DNA from: an uncultured Bacteroidota bacterium
GTDB lineage: Bacteria; Bacteroidota; Bacteroidia; Flavobacteriales_F; PHOS-HE28
Direction of reading: 5' to 3'
Assembly (NCBI GenBank): GCA_902826215.1
Contig: CADEDY010000001.1
Coordinates: 372,001 to 436,000, forward strand
Length of the DNA: 64,000 bases
The notes beneath the pieces are model-generated. The model saw nothing but the letters and a program-made list of their open reading frames with translations, was not told the DNA's origin and did no database searches. A program made the translations under genes and the position numbers. Numbering within the stretch: position 1 is the first letter of the stretch; each line of letters starts with the position of its first letter. Shown one piece after another: positions 1-8,709 of this stretch.

Positions 1-1
1 G

Positions 2-1915
2 CATTATTACGAACGCATCCTGCGATGGTGCTTGGATCATAAGGCGGCCTTCCTGTCGATACCGGTCGTGATCGTGTTGTTCGGTGCCATGATCTGGCTC
101 GGCTTCGGGCGCGTATTCTCACCACTGTCGAAAGCCGCGAACGCTCTGGGCTGGTCGATCGAGACGTCATCGCCTTGGAACTCAATGGCGCAATCCTTCC
201 CCGGTGTTGGCAAGGAATTCATGCCCTCGTTGGACGAAGGCAGTTTCCTGTTGATGCCTACAAGCATGCCGCATGCGGGTGTAGAACAGAACACGCGTGT
301 GGTGCAGCAATTGGACATGCGCGTGGCGGCGATCCCGGAAGTGGAAATGGTGGTCGGTAAAATGGGGCGCGCGGAGACCGCCTTGGACCCCGCGCCGATC
401 AGCATGTACGAGAACATCATCAACTACCGGTCGGAGTATGTCGTGAACGAGAAGGGGCATCGACAGACCTTCAAGGTGGATAGCAAGGATCGCTTCATCC
501 TCAGTACGGGCGATACACTCAGCCAAGAGGAAGCACTTACCGCCGACTTCGATCGAAGCACTTTGATCCCCGCGGATCGCGGTCGCTATTTCCGCAACTG
601 GCGCGCGCACATCAATACCACATCGGACATCTGGGACGAAGTGGTCCAAGCCACCAAGTTGCCCGGCGTCACTTCCGCACCCAAGTTGCAACCCATCGAA
701 ACGCGCTTGGTGATGCTGCAGACCGGCATGCGCGCGCCCATGGGCATCAAGGTCTTCGGGCCCGACCTGCCAACGATCGAGGCCTTCGGTCGCGAGTTGG
801 AGAGCATATTGAAGCAAGTGCCTTCCGTGAAAGCCGAAGCCGCTTTCGCGGACCGGATCGTCGGCAAGCCCTACTTGCAGTTGCGCATCGATCGCGAGGC
901 GATCGGACGTTACGGCCTCACCGTGGAGGACATGCAACGCACCATCGAGACCGCGATCGGGGGCATGGTCAACACCACCACCGTGGAAGGACGTGAACGC
1001 TATCCGGTGCGCGTGCGGTATCCACGCGAACTGCGCGATTCCCCTGACAAGCTTGCGCGGATCCTGGTGCCTACACCTACCGGCGTGCAGGTGCCGCTCG
1101 GCGAATTGGTGCATGTGGAATACGAACGCGGCCCACAAATGATCAAGAGCGAGGACACCTTCCTCGTGGGCTATGTGCTCTTTGATAAACGCGAAGGATA
1201 CGCGGAAGTGGATGTCGTGGAGGATGCACAACGCGCGATCCAGCAGCGTTTGGACAAAGGCGAACTGACCTTGCCTGCCGGTGTGAGCTACCGCTTCTCG
1301 GGCAGCTACGAGAACCAGGTGCGCGCGGAGAAACGCCTGGCCATCGTGGTACCGCTGGTCCTCGTCATCATCTTTCTCATCCTCTATTTCCAATTCAATT
1401 CGGTCACCACGTCGCTCATGGTATTCACCGGTATCGCAGTCGCTTTCGCCGGTGGCTTCATGATGATCTGGTTATATGGGCAGGACTGGTTCCTCAATAT
1501 GAACGTCGCGGGTGCGAACCTCCGCGATCTGTTCCAGATGCATACAGTGAACCTCAGTGTTGCTGTGTGGGTGGGATTCATCGCGCTCTTCGGCATCGCC
1601 ACAGATGACGGTGTGCTCATGGCCACCTACCTCGATCAGAACTTCGCGAAAATGCCCACCGAGGATCGCAAGGGCATACGAACAGCCGTTGTAGCCGCCG
1701 GAAAGAAACGTGTGCGCCCGGCACTGATGACAACCGCGACCACCTTGATCGCCTTGCTCCCTGTGCTCACATCCACCGGTCGTGGTGCAGATATCCTGGT
1801 GCCAATGGCCATCCCATCCTTCGGCGGCATGGTCGTCGCCATCATCACCATTTTCGTTGTTCCCGTGCTGTACAGTGCGCGCATGGAACGGCGGATCAAA
1901 CGGACTGCGTCATGA
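2..1915 (+). CDS. CusA/CzcA-family heavy-metal RND efflux pump (5' end outside window)
   Basis: This is the C-terminal part of an inner-membrane heavy-metal-efflux RND pump, which drives Cu(I)/Ag(I) or a divalent metal from periplasm or cytoplasm through a tripartite complex using proton motive force. The reading frame is open from base 2 without a start, and the first residues (HYYERILRWCLDHK) are internal to the family, so roughly 400 or more N-terminal residues lie upstream. One hydrophobic segment lies near the left edge; after the periplasmic loop come several more (about residues 440-625), including the charged ATDDG motif of the proton-relay helix. It overlaps the next gene (TolC family) by ATGA. 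Copper rather than zinc as substrate is inferred from the neighbours. CusA versus CzcA cannot be settled from this part alone. Confidence 0.93.
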   Translation, partial: HYYERILRWCLDHKAAFLSIPVVIVLFGAMIWLGFGRVFSPLSKAANALGWSIETSSPWNSMAQSFPGVGKEFMPSLDEGSFLLMPTSMPHAGVEQNTRVVQQLDMRVAAIPEVEMVVGKMGRAETALDPAPISMYENIINYRSEYVVNEKGHRQTFKVDSKDRFILSTGDTLSQEEALTADFDRSTLIPADRGRYFRNWRAHINTTSDIWDEVVQATKLPGVTSAPKLQPIETRLVMLQTGMRAPMGIKVFGPDLPTIEAFGRELESILKQVPSVKAEAAFADRIVGKPYLQLRIDREAIGRYGLTVEDMQRTIETAIGGMVNTTTVEGRERYPVRVRYPRELRDSPDKLARILVPTPTGVQVPLGELVHVEYERGPQMIKSEDTFLVGYVLFDKREGYAEVDVVEDAQRAIQQRLDKGELTLPAGVSYRFSGSYENQVRAEKRLAIVVPLVLVIIFLILYFQFNSVTTSLMVFTGIAVAFAGGFMMIWLYGQDWFLNMNVAGANLRDLFQMHTVNLSVAVWVGFIALFGIATDDGVLMATYLDQNFAKMPTEDRKGIRTAVVAAGKKRVRPALMTTATTLIALLPVLTSTGRGADILVPMAIPSFGGMVVAIITIFVVPVLYSARMERRIKRTAS

Positions 1916-3144
1916 GAACGGCCATCCTACTTTTTCTGTTCTCGGTCACGCTTTTGAACGCGCATGCACAGGATCTGAGTGCTCATCTGCAAGCCGCTGC
2001 GGAATTGAATCCGGGTGTGCAGGCGCGTTATGCGGAGTTCGAGGCGGCGATGAAGCGCTCCGCCCAAGTCCGTGGACTGCCGGATCCATCGCTCACTGTC
2101 GGGTACTTCATCAGTCCGGTGGAAACACGCATCGGTCCGCAACGGGCGCGCTTCTCGTTGGTGCAGATGTTCCCGTGGTTCGGCACCCTGGGCGCACAGG
2201 CCGAAGTGGCCGATCGACAAGCCGAGGCACGTTACGAAGCCTTCCTCGAGGCGCGTAACGAACTCTTCTTCAAAGTGCGCGCGGCCTACTATCCATTGCA
2301 CGAATTGGAGCGGGCCATCGCTTTGGAACGGTCCGACCTGGAGATCCTACGCACCTATCGCGCCTTCGCGTTGGCACGCTTCCAAGGTGGCACGGGAAGC
2401 ATGGTGGACGTACTCCGCACGGACATGATGATCAATACGGAAAGCACCGACATCACGATCCTGGAAGAACGCCGCAAGCCTTTGCTCGAGAGCTTCTCGA
2501 ATGCGGTCGGTTACCCGGACCCAGCAGTGGTGAACGTCACCGACAGCTTGCTGCTCGTGGACCTGACGACTTACGCGATCGACAGCATTGCGATGAATCC
2601 GAAGTTGAGCGAATTGGACCATCGTTCGGCAGCGGCGCTTGCACAGGGAGAAGCTGCGCGGAAGATGGGTCTGCCAAAATTCGGGCTGGGACTGGACTAC
2701 ATGGTCGTAGGTGAACGCACGGATATGAATGTGCCGGAGAACGGACGCGATGCCATTATGCCCATGCTCAGCATGAGCCTGCCGATCTATCGGAACAAGT
2801 ACCGCAGTGCGGTGGAAGAAGCGCAGGACCTGAACCGTGCCTTGGAGGCCATGCGTGTGCAAACGGACAACGAACTGCACACCGCCTACGAGCTGGCCTA
2901 CTTCGAGGCGCACAAAGCCGCGCTCAATGTGCAACTGATGGACCGCCAGATCGCGATCGCCACCCAGGCGCTCGACCTCTTGCTCAGCGCGTACAGCAAC
3001 AGCGGGAAGGAATTGGAGGAAGTGCTGCGCATGCAGGAACAAGTACTGACCTACAAACTGATGCGCCTCTCCGAACTGAGTATGCACCACACGGCAGTTG
3101 CCAAGCTGGACCACCTGACCGCGAAGCGGATCATCGCACCTTGA
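1912..3144 (+). CDS. TolC-family outer-membrane efflux protein
   Basis: This is the outer-membrane channel partner of the upstream RND pump. The 410-residue protein starts with a signal peptide (MRTAILLFLFSVTLLNAHAQ) and shows the family's two-repeat pattern of long helices with the typical N-terminal motif of helices around an ALELNPG-like segment (here AAELNPGV). The start overlaps the stop of the pump gene by four bases (ATGA), so the two are translationally coupled. The matching periplasmic adaptor is not adjacent but lies at 6893-8173 in the same island. Family is clear; metal specificity is inferred from context. Confidence 0.92.
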   Translation: MRTAILLFLFSVTLLNAHAQDLSAHLQAAAELNPGVQARYAEFEAAMKRSAQVRGLPDPSLTVGYFISPVETRIGPQRARFSLVQMFPWFGTLGAQAEVADRQAEARYEAFLEARNELFFKVRAAYYPLHELERAIALERSDLEILRTYRAFALARFQGGTGSMVDVLRTDMMINTESTDITILEERRKPLLESFSNAVGYPDPAVVNVTDSLLLVDLTTYAIDSIAMNPKLSELDHRSAAALAQGEAARKMGLPKFGLGLDYMVVGERTDMNVPENGRDAIMPMLSMSLPIYRNKYRSAVEEAQDLNRALEAMRVQTDNELHTAYELAYFEAHKAALNVQLMDRQIAIATQALDLLLSAYSNSGKELEEVLRMQEQVLTYKLMRLSELSMHHTAVAKLDHLTAKRIIAP

Positions 3145-3182
3145 ACAGAACCATTTTCAAACAACCAAACAACCCAATTACC

Positions 3183-3464
3183 ATGAAGACCAAGAACCTT
3201 TTTACCACTGGCCTGATGGCTTTTGCGATGATCGCTTTCACCGCTTGCGGCGGCGCCGATGACCAAGGGCATAACGATAACGGCGATCACAACGAGCACA
3301 TGAACAGCGATAGCACGGGCCACATGCACAGTGATGGTGCGGACCACATGCATGAAGCGCATGCTGCGGCCTACCAGTGCCCGATGAAGTGCGAAGGCGA
3401 TAAGACCTATGCGGAGGCGGGACGGTGTCCTGTGTGCAATATGGACTTGAAGGAGGTGGAATAG
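3183..3464 (+). CDS. small lipoprotein with heavy-metal-binding (HMBD) domain
   Basis: A 93-residue predicted lipoprotein. The signal peptide ends in a lipobox (FTAC, Cys about residue 19), followed by a linker with many His-Met/Asp pairs (HNDN, HMNSD, HMHSD, HMHEAH) and a C-terminal heavy-metal-binding domain of the YQCPMKC...CPVCNMDL type. It probably holds copper in the periplasm and hands it to the efflux system. The same HMBD is fused to the adaptor at 6893-8173. I chose the ATG at 3183 because the signal peptide begins there; an in-frame upstream start at 3141 would add 14 residues ahead of it. Confidence 0.85.
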   Translation: MKTKNLFTTGLMAFAMIAFTACGGADDQGHNDNGDHNEHMNSDSTGHMHSDGADHMHEAHAAAYQCPMKCEGDKTYAEAGRCPVCNMDLKEVE

Positions 3465-3511
3465 AGGTGTCGTTCCTCTTAAAGAAGGATCCTCGAACCG
3501 ATCAACATTGA

Positions 3512-4807
3512 ATGAACGATTACAAGAAGAACAGCCTAAGCTTATCGGGTGCCGTAGGCCTCGGTACGGGTGTCATGATCGGTGCAGGGATCTTTGCCCT
3601 GCTCGGTCAAGTCGCTGAGCTTGCCGGTGTCTGGTTCCCCTATGTCTTCGTTATCGGGGCGATCATCTCGGGGTTCAGCGCCTACTCCTATATCAAGGTT
3701 TCCGATGCCTATCCTTCCGCAGGCGGCATCGGCATGATCTTGAAAAAGGCGTACGGGGCCACCACGATCACCGGGGCTGCCGCGCTTATGATGGCCATTA
3801 CCATGGTGATCAGTGAGAGTCTGGTGGCGCGAACATTCGGCTCCTACACCTTGCAGCTGTTCAATGTGGACAGCTCCTCGTTCTGGCAACCGGCCTTGGG
3901 CGTGGGCCTACTGATCGTTGCGTACATCATCAATGTCTCCGGGAACAAGGTGATCGGTAGGTCAGCGCAGGTAATGGCCGGGTTGAAGATCGCGGGGATC
4001 GCGGTATTCGCCGCCGGTGGTCTTTGGGCAGCTAACATCGCACTAAGCGACCTGCTACCGAAAGCAACGGAATTGCAAGATCATTCGATCGTGCAATACG
4101 TCGCCGCTCTGGCACTGACCATCCTCGCCTACAAAGGCTTCACTACCATCACGAACAGCGGGGATGAGATCAAGGATCCACACAAGAACGTCGGTCGGGC
4201 GATCATCATTTCCTTGGTCATCTGTGCCGTGCTGTACTTCCTGGTGGCATTGACGGTAGGGTCCAGTCTGTCCGTTGCACAGATCATCACGGCAAAGGAT
4301 TATTCGTTGGCGGAAGCGGCACGACCTGCATTCGGGAATGTCGGTCTGTATTTCACCGTGGGTATCGCGATCATCGCCACCATCTCGGGGGTGGTCGCCA
4401 GCCTCTTCGCCGTTTCCCGAATGACCGCGATGCTCACCGAGATGAAGCTGATGCCCCACAGCCACCTGGGCATGTCGGGCAGTGTGCAAAAGCACATGTT
4501 GATCTATGTGGTGGTGATCGCCATCATCCTGACCATTCTGTTCGACCTGTCGCGGATCGCTTCCATAGGGGCGATCCTGTATCTGGTCATGGACATGATC
4601 GTCCACTGGGGCGTTCTGCGGCATTTGAGGAAGGACGTGCATGCGAGTGGCATAGTGGTGATCTCGGCAATACTGCTGGATTGCACGGTGCTGGCCGCCT
4701 TTCTATGGGTGAAGGTCGGGAACGATCCGCTGGTGGTCATCGTGTCGTTGGCCATGATCGTGGTGGTTTTCGCAAGCGAGAAGTGGTTCTTGTCCAGAAC
4801 GGAATGA
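3512..4807 (+). CDS. APC-superfamily amino-acid/polyamine permease
   Basis: A 431-residue inner-membrane protein with about 12 hydrophobic segments. The N-terminus has the APC signature in TM1 (GVMIGAGIFALLGQ), which forms the unwound substrate site, and the protein continues with a TM-rich body of family length. It should import or exchange amino acids or related amines. It sits between copper-resistance genes, 47 bases after the HMBD lipoprotein and 46 bases before the ATPase, on the same strand. A role in copper stress is possible but nothing in the sequence shows it. Substrate unknown. Confidence 0.85.
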   Translation: MNDYKKNSLSLSGAVGLGTGVMIGAGIFALLGQVAELAGVWFPYVFVIGAIISGFSAYSYIKVSDAYPSAGGIGMILKKAYGATTITGAAALMMAITMVISESLVARTFGSYTLQLFNVDSSSFWQPALGVGLLIVAYIINVSGNKVIGRSAQVMAGLKIAGIAVFAAGGLWAANIALSDLLPKATELQDHSIVQYVAALALTILAYKGFTTITNSGDEIKDPHKNVGRAIIISLVICAVLYFLVALTVGSSLSVAQIITAKDYSLAEAARPAFGNVGLYFTVGIAIIATISGVVASLFAVSRMTAMLTEMKLMPHSHLGMSGSVQKHMLIYVVVIAIILTILFDLSRIASIGAILYLVMDMIVHWGVLRHLRKDVHASGIVVISAILLDCTVLAAFLWVKVGNDPLVVIVSLAMIVVVFASEKWFLSRTE

Positions 4808-4853
4808 TGAGCAGTGCATTTTGAATGATCGCATCAAGCAACAACCAACAACA

Positions 4854-6896
4854 ATGAAGGACCACACGGCTCACCAGTCCATGCAACATGGAACAGCTGA
4901 ACACGATCAGCACAACCCCGCACACGGTATGGCCGGCCACGACCATCATGCCATGATGATCGCCGATTTCCGCATGCGCTTCTGGGTCTCACTCGGGATC
5001 ACGATCCCTGTGCTGCTGCTATCTCCCATGATCCAGGAATTCCTGGGCTTGGACATCACCTTCCCCGGATCCTTGTACGTGCTCTTCGGGTTGTCCACCG
5101 TGGCGTATTTCCACGGTGGCTGGCCCTTCTTGACGGGAGCGGCGAAGGAGATCCGCTCCGCTGCACCGGGCATGATGACCCTGATCGCCGTGGCCATCTC
5201 CGTGGCATACGCATACAGTTCAGCCGTGGTGTTCGGGTTGGAGGGCAAGCTCTTCTTCTGGGAACTGGTCACGCTGATCGTGATCATGCTGCTGGGGCAT
5301 TGGATCGAGATGCGTTCCGTGCTGGGTGCATCCAAGGCCTTGCAATTGCTGGTGAGTTTGATGCCTGCCGAGGCGCACGTGATGGAGAACGATACGGTGC
5401 GCGACGTACCCTTGGCCGAGTTGAAGAGTGGCGCACGCATCCTCGTCAAGCCCGGCGAGAAGGTGCCTGCGGACGGCGTGATCGACAAAGGAGAAAGCAA
5501 CTTGAACGAGAGCATGCTCACCGGCGAATCCGTTCCGGTGAAGAAGGGAAAGGGAGAGCAGGTGATCGGTGGTGCGATCAATGGCAACGGTGCCTTGGAA
5601 GTGGTCGTGGAGCACACCGGCAAGGACAGTTACTTGAACAAGGTGATCACCTTGGTAAGTGAGGCACAGAAGACCAAATCGAAAACACAGCACCTCGCCG
5701 ATCGCGCTGCGAAATGGCTCACCTACGTCGCGCTCTTCAGTGGCTTCGCCACGCTGGCCGTCTGGTTGTTGGTGGGCAAGGAATTCGTCTTCGCGCTGGA
5801 ACGCATGGTCACCGTGATGGTGATCTCCTGTCCGCATGCCTTGGGACTCGCGATCCCCCTGGTGGTCGCGATCTCCACGGCGATCAGCGCGCAGCATGGT
5901 CTGCTGATCCGGAACCGCACGGCCTTCGAGAATTCGCGGAAGATCACCGCGATCGTCTTCGACAAGACCGGCACGCTCACTACAGGTGAGTTCGGCGTAA
6001 CGCGCATCGCACCCCTATCCGGTGGAATGGACGAGAAGGAATTGCTTCGGCTCGCCGCGGCCCTCGAACAGAACTCGGAACATCCGATCGCAGTGGGCAT
6101 CATGACCCGTGCGAAGAAGGATGGCATCGAAGTCCCAGCGGCGGAGAAGTTCGAAGCCATCACCGGCAAAGGCGTGCAGGCCACGGTGGATGGGCGCGAA
6201 GTGGCGGTGGTATCACCGGGCTATCTGAAGGAGAAGAACATCGCGCTACCGACCGAAGGGTCAACGGGTGCCGCAGAAACGGTGGTGCACGTGCTGGTCG
6301 ATGGCAAGCTCGCTGGGTCCATCGCACTCGCCGACGCCATTCGCGAAAGCTCGGCCGATGCGATCAAGCAATTCCGCGAGCAAGGCATCAAGACCTACAT
6401 GGCCACGGGCGACAACAAGCAAGTGGGCAAGGCGGTAAGCGATGCGCTTGGCCTGGATGGTTTCTACGCCGAAGTGTTGCCGCACGAGAAAGTGGATCTG
6501 ATCAAGGAACTGCAGGCGAAAGGTGAGTTCGTGGCCATGACCGGTGATGGCGTGAACGATGCACCTGCCTTGGCTCAGGCCGATGTGGGCATTGCGGTGG
6601 GCTCCGGAACGGATGTGGCCGCAGAGACCGCCGACATCATCCTAGTGAAAAGCGATCCGCGCGACATCCTCGGTCTGATCCTCTTCGGCAAAGCCACTTA
6701 CAACAAGATGATCCAGAACCTGATCTGGGCCACCGGCTACAACGCCATCGCCATTCCGTTGGCGGCCGGCGTGCTCTACTCGTTCGACTTCCTGCTCAGT
6801 CCCGCAGTTGGTGCCGGGTTGATGTCGCTCAGCACCGTGGTGGTGGCCATCAATGCACAACTGCTGAAACGCAGCCTAAAGACCGCTAACTCATGA
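4854..6896 (+). CDS. CPH-type heavy-metal P-type ATPase (CopB-like)
   Basis: A P1B-type ATPase of 680 residues that exports copper or silver from the cytoplasm using ATP. The N-terminus is His/Met-rich (residues 1-40) and has no CxxC metal-binding domain. Recognised in order: actuator loop TGES (about residue 222), transmembrane metal site CPH (about 325), phosphorylation motif DKTGT (about 368), SEHP of the nucleotide-binding domain, and GDGVND (about 563). The CPH instead of CPC motif places it in the CopB/P1B-3 group, unlike the second ATPase in this island (8710-11175). A TTG 33 bases upstream is in frame, but the ATG at 4854 is the better start. It overlaps the next gene by ATGA. Confidence 0.93.
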   Translation: MKDHTAHQSMQHGTAEHDQHNPAHGMAGHDHHAMMIADFRMRFWVSLGITIPVLLLSPMIQEFLGLDITFPGSLYVLFGLSTVAYFHGGWPFLTGAAKEIRSAAPGMMTLIAVAISVAYAYSSAVVFGLEGKLFFWELVTLIVIMLLGHWIEMRSVLGASKALQLLVSLMPAEAHVMENDTVRDVPLAELKSGARILVKPGEKVPADGVIDKGESNLNESMLTGESVPVKKGKGEQVIGGAINGNGALEVVVEHTGKDSYLNKVITLVSEAQKTKSKTQHLADRAAKWLTYVALFSGFATLAVWLLVGKEFVFALERMVTVMVISCPHALGLAIPLVVAISTAISAQHGLLIRNRTAFENSRKITAIVFDKTGTLTTGEFGVTRIAPLSGGMDEKELLRLAAALEQNSEHPIAVGIMTRAKKDGIEVPAAEKFEAITGKGVQATVDGREVAVVSPGYLKEKNIALPTEGSTGAAETVVHVLVDGKLAGSIALADAIRESSADAIKQFREQGIKTYMATGDNKQVGKAVSDALGLDGFYAEVLPHEKVDLIKELQAKGEFVAMTGDGVNDAPALAQADVGIAVGSGTDVAAETADIILVKSDPRDILGLILFGKATYNKMIQNLIWATGYNAIAIPLAAGVLYSFDFLLSPAVGAGLMSLSTVVVAINAQLLKRSLKTANS

Positions 6897-8173
6897 AGAC
6901 CCCCGCTTTCCTTTCGCGTTACCGTACCACCTTGATCGTTCTCGGCACCCTTGTGGTAGGCCTCTTCCTCGGCTGGGCCATCTTCGGCGGTGGCGCCTCG
7001 GAAACATCCATGGCGACCCATGAAGGACATGGCGAGCAAGGCCAGATCTGGACCTGCTCCATGCACCCGCAGATCCGCATGAACGAACCCGGACAGTGCC
7101 CGATCTGCGGCATGGACCTGATCCCCGCTGCTTCCGGTGATGCGGAAATGGACCCCATGACGGTAGGACTAACGGAGCATGCCATGAAGCTCGCCAACGT
7201 GCAAACGATGATCGCCGGGATCGGCGGTGGCACAGGCAGCGTGCGGCTCACCGGCAAAGTGGTGCCCGATGAACGACGCGTGTATTCGCAGGCCACGCAT
7301 GTAGCGGGCAGGGTGGAAGAGCTGTTCGTGAACTACACCGGCGAGGCCGTGCACAAGGGCCAGGAATTGGCGCGGTTATATGCGCCAGAACTGGTCACTG
7401 CACAAGAGGAATTGCTGCAAGCGGCGCGGGTCCGTGAATTGCAACCCGCGTTGTATGCGGCGGCGCGCGAGAAATTGCGCAACTGGAAACTGACCGATGC
7501 ACAGATCGATGCGATCATCGCAGCGAACGCGGCCAGCGGCACGGTATCCATTCTGGCGGATGTGAGCGGCGTGGTCGTGGAGAAACGTGCTGAACTTGGC
7601 GATTACCTGAAACGCGGAGAGGTGCTTTACGATGTGACCGACCTCTCCAAATTGTGGGTGCAGTTCGATCTGTACGAAAGCGATCTCGCTGCCATGCACG
7701 TCGGCGATACCGTCCGCTACACGGTGCGCTCCGTTCCCGGCAAGACCTTCAAGGGGCGCATCACCTTCATCGATCCGGTGGTGGATCCCGCCACCCGCGT
7801 GGCCCGTGCCCGCGTGGAATTGGCCGGTGCAGATGGTACCTTGAAACCGGGCATGTTCGCCATTGGAACGGTGCAGGCCAAACATGGGCATGGAACCGCG
7901 ATAGTGGTGCCGCGTTCTGCCGTGCTATGGACCGGTCCACGTTCGGTGGTATACGTAAAAGAAGGTGAAGGACGATTCCGCATGCGGGAAGTAGTGTTGG
8001 GCGCCGCGATGGGCGATGACATCACGATCGCTTCGGGCTTGGAGGTCGGCGAGGAGATAGTGGTCAACGGTACCTTCAGCGTGGATGCGGCTGCGCAACT
8101 GAACGGCGTTCCCAGTATGATGTCGCCACAAGGTGGTCCAATGCCGAAGGGACATGATCATGGAGCAATGTAA
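6893..8173 (+). CDS. CusB-type RND periplasmic adaptor with N-terminal HMBD
   Basis: The membrane-fusion protein that links the CusA-type pump to the TolC-type channel. The 426-residue protein has an N-terminal membrane anchor (about residues 10-30), a heavy-metal-binding domain (residues 50-80, CSMHP...CPICGMDL), then the barrel-sandwich/lipoyl and hairpin regions (from about residue 125, ATHVAGRVEELFVNYTG) and a C-terminal membrane-proximal domain. The tail is again rich in Met/His (MPKGHDHGAM), fitting metal transfer. It overlaps the ATPase gene by ATGA. It is separated from cusA/tolC by three genes, so the efflux trio is split within one island. Confidence 0.92.
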   Translation: MKTPAFLSRYRTTLIVLGTLVVGLFLGWAIFGGGASETSMATHEGHGEQGQIWTCSMHPQIRMNEPGQCPICGMDLIPAASGDAEMDPMTVGLTEHAMKLANVQTMIAGIGGGTGSVRLTGKVVPDERRVYSQATHVAGRVEELFVNYTGEAVHKGQELARLYAPELVTAQEELLQAARVRELQPALYAAAREKLRNWKLTDAQIDAIIAANAASGTVSILADVSGVVVEKRAELGDYLKRGEVLYDVTDLSKLWVQFDLYESDLAAMHVGDTVRYTVRSVPGKTFKGRITFIDPVVDPATRVARARVELAGADGTLKPGMFAIGTVQAKHGHGTAIVVPRSAVLWTGPRSVVYVKEGEGRFRMREVVLGAAMGDDITIASGLEVGEEIVVNGTFSVDAAAQLNGVPSMMSPQGGPMPKGHDHGAM

Positions 8174-8272
8174 TGATGCGTTTGCTTGGACCGATATAAG
8201 TCTTCCCCACAATGATGTAACGCCCAGCCCTCGTGCTCTCCCGTGCTTTGTAGCGTTAAGTACACAACAACC

Positions 8273-8698
8273 ATGAACACCAACATCTCCCTCCCACTTA
8301 TCGATGTGAACAGCGCGCACTGCGCACTTCGCGTCGAGAACGCGATCAAGACCGTTCCCGCCCTTGCCGAAAGCAACGTGGACCTAGAGCGGCACATCGC
8401 CAACCTCTCCAGCACCGCCACCGCACAGAATGTGCGCGATGCGGTGACCGCCATTCGCGAGGCCGGGTACAACGTGGCGACCGACACGCGCACCTTCGAT
8501 ACCACCGGGATCAGCTGCGGTGGTTGTGTGAACAGCGTCACCAAGATTCTCAATGGCCTACCCGGCGTTCTAGCACTAAGTGTGGATGTATCGGGAAGGA
8601 CCGCGACCGTGGAAGTGGTGCACGGTTCAGTTCCATATGAGGAGCTGACGACCGCGCTCAAACCCACCGGCTACCGGCTAAGCCCACAAGCCGCCTAA
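8273..8698 (+). CDS. two-HMA-domain protein resembling the CopA N-terminus
   Basis: A 141-residue cytoplasmic protein made of two ferredoxin-like HMA domains. The first has SAHC (about residue 15-18) where CxxC is expected, so one ligand Cys is replaced by Ser; the second has an intact CGGC (about residue 82). The neighbouring CopA begins with the same arrangement, SEHC then CASC at almost the same positions, so this looks like a stand-alone relative of the CopA metal-binding region that may work as a copper chaperone. I chose the ATG at 8273 (TACACAACAACC just before it); an upstream in-frame start at 8243 adds ten residues that do not resemble the family. Confidence 0.8.
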   Translation: MNTNISLPLIDVNSAHCALRVENAIKTVPALAESNVDLERHIANLSSTATAQNVRDAVTAIREAGYNVATDTRTFDTTGISCGGCVNSVTKILNGLPGVLALSVDVSGRTATVEVVHGSVPYEELTTALKPTGYRLSPQAA

Positions 8699-8709
8699 CT
8701 TCAAGCACC

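Noticed and set aside
182-1393. Long minus-strand open frame (403 codons) opposite the RND pump
   Set aside because: Its His/Arg-rich composition is the reverse complement of a GC-rich coding strand; the plus-strand frame has clear family motifs.
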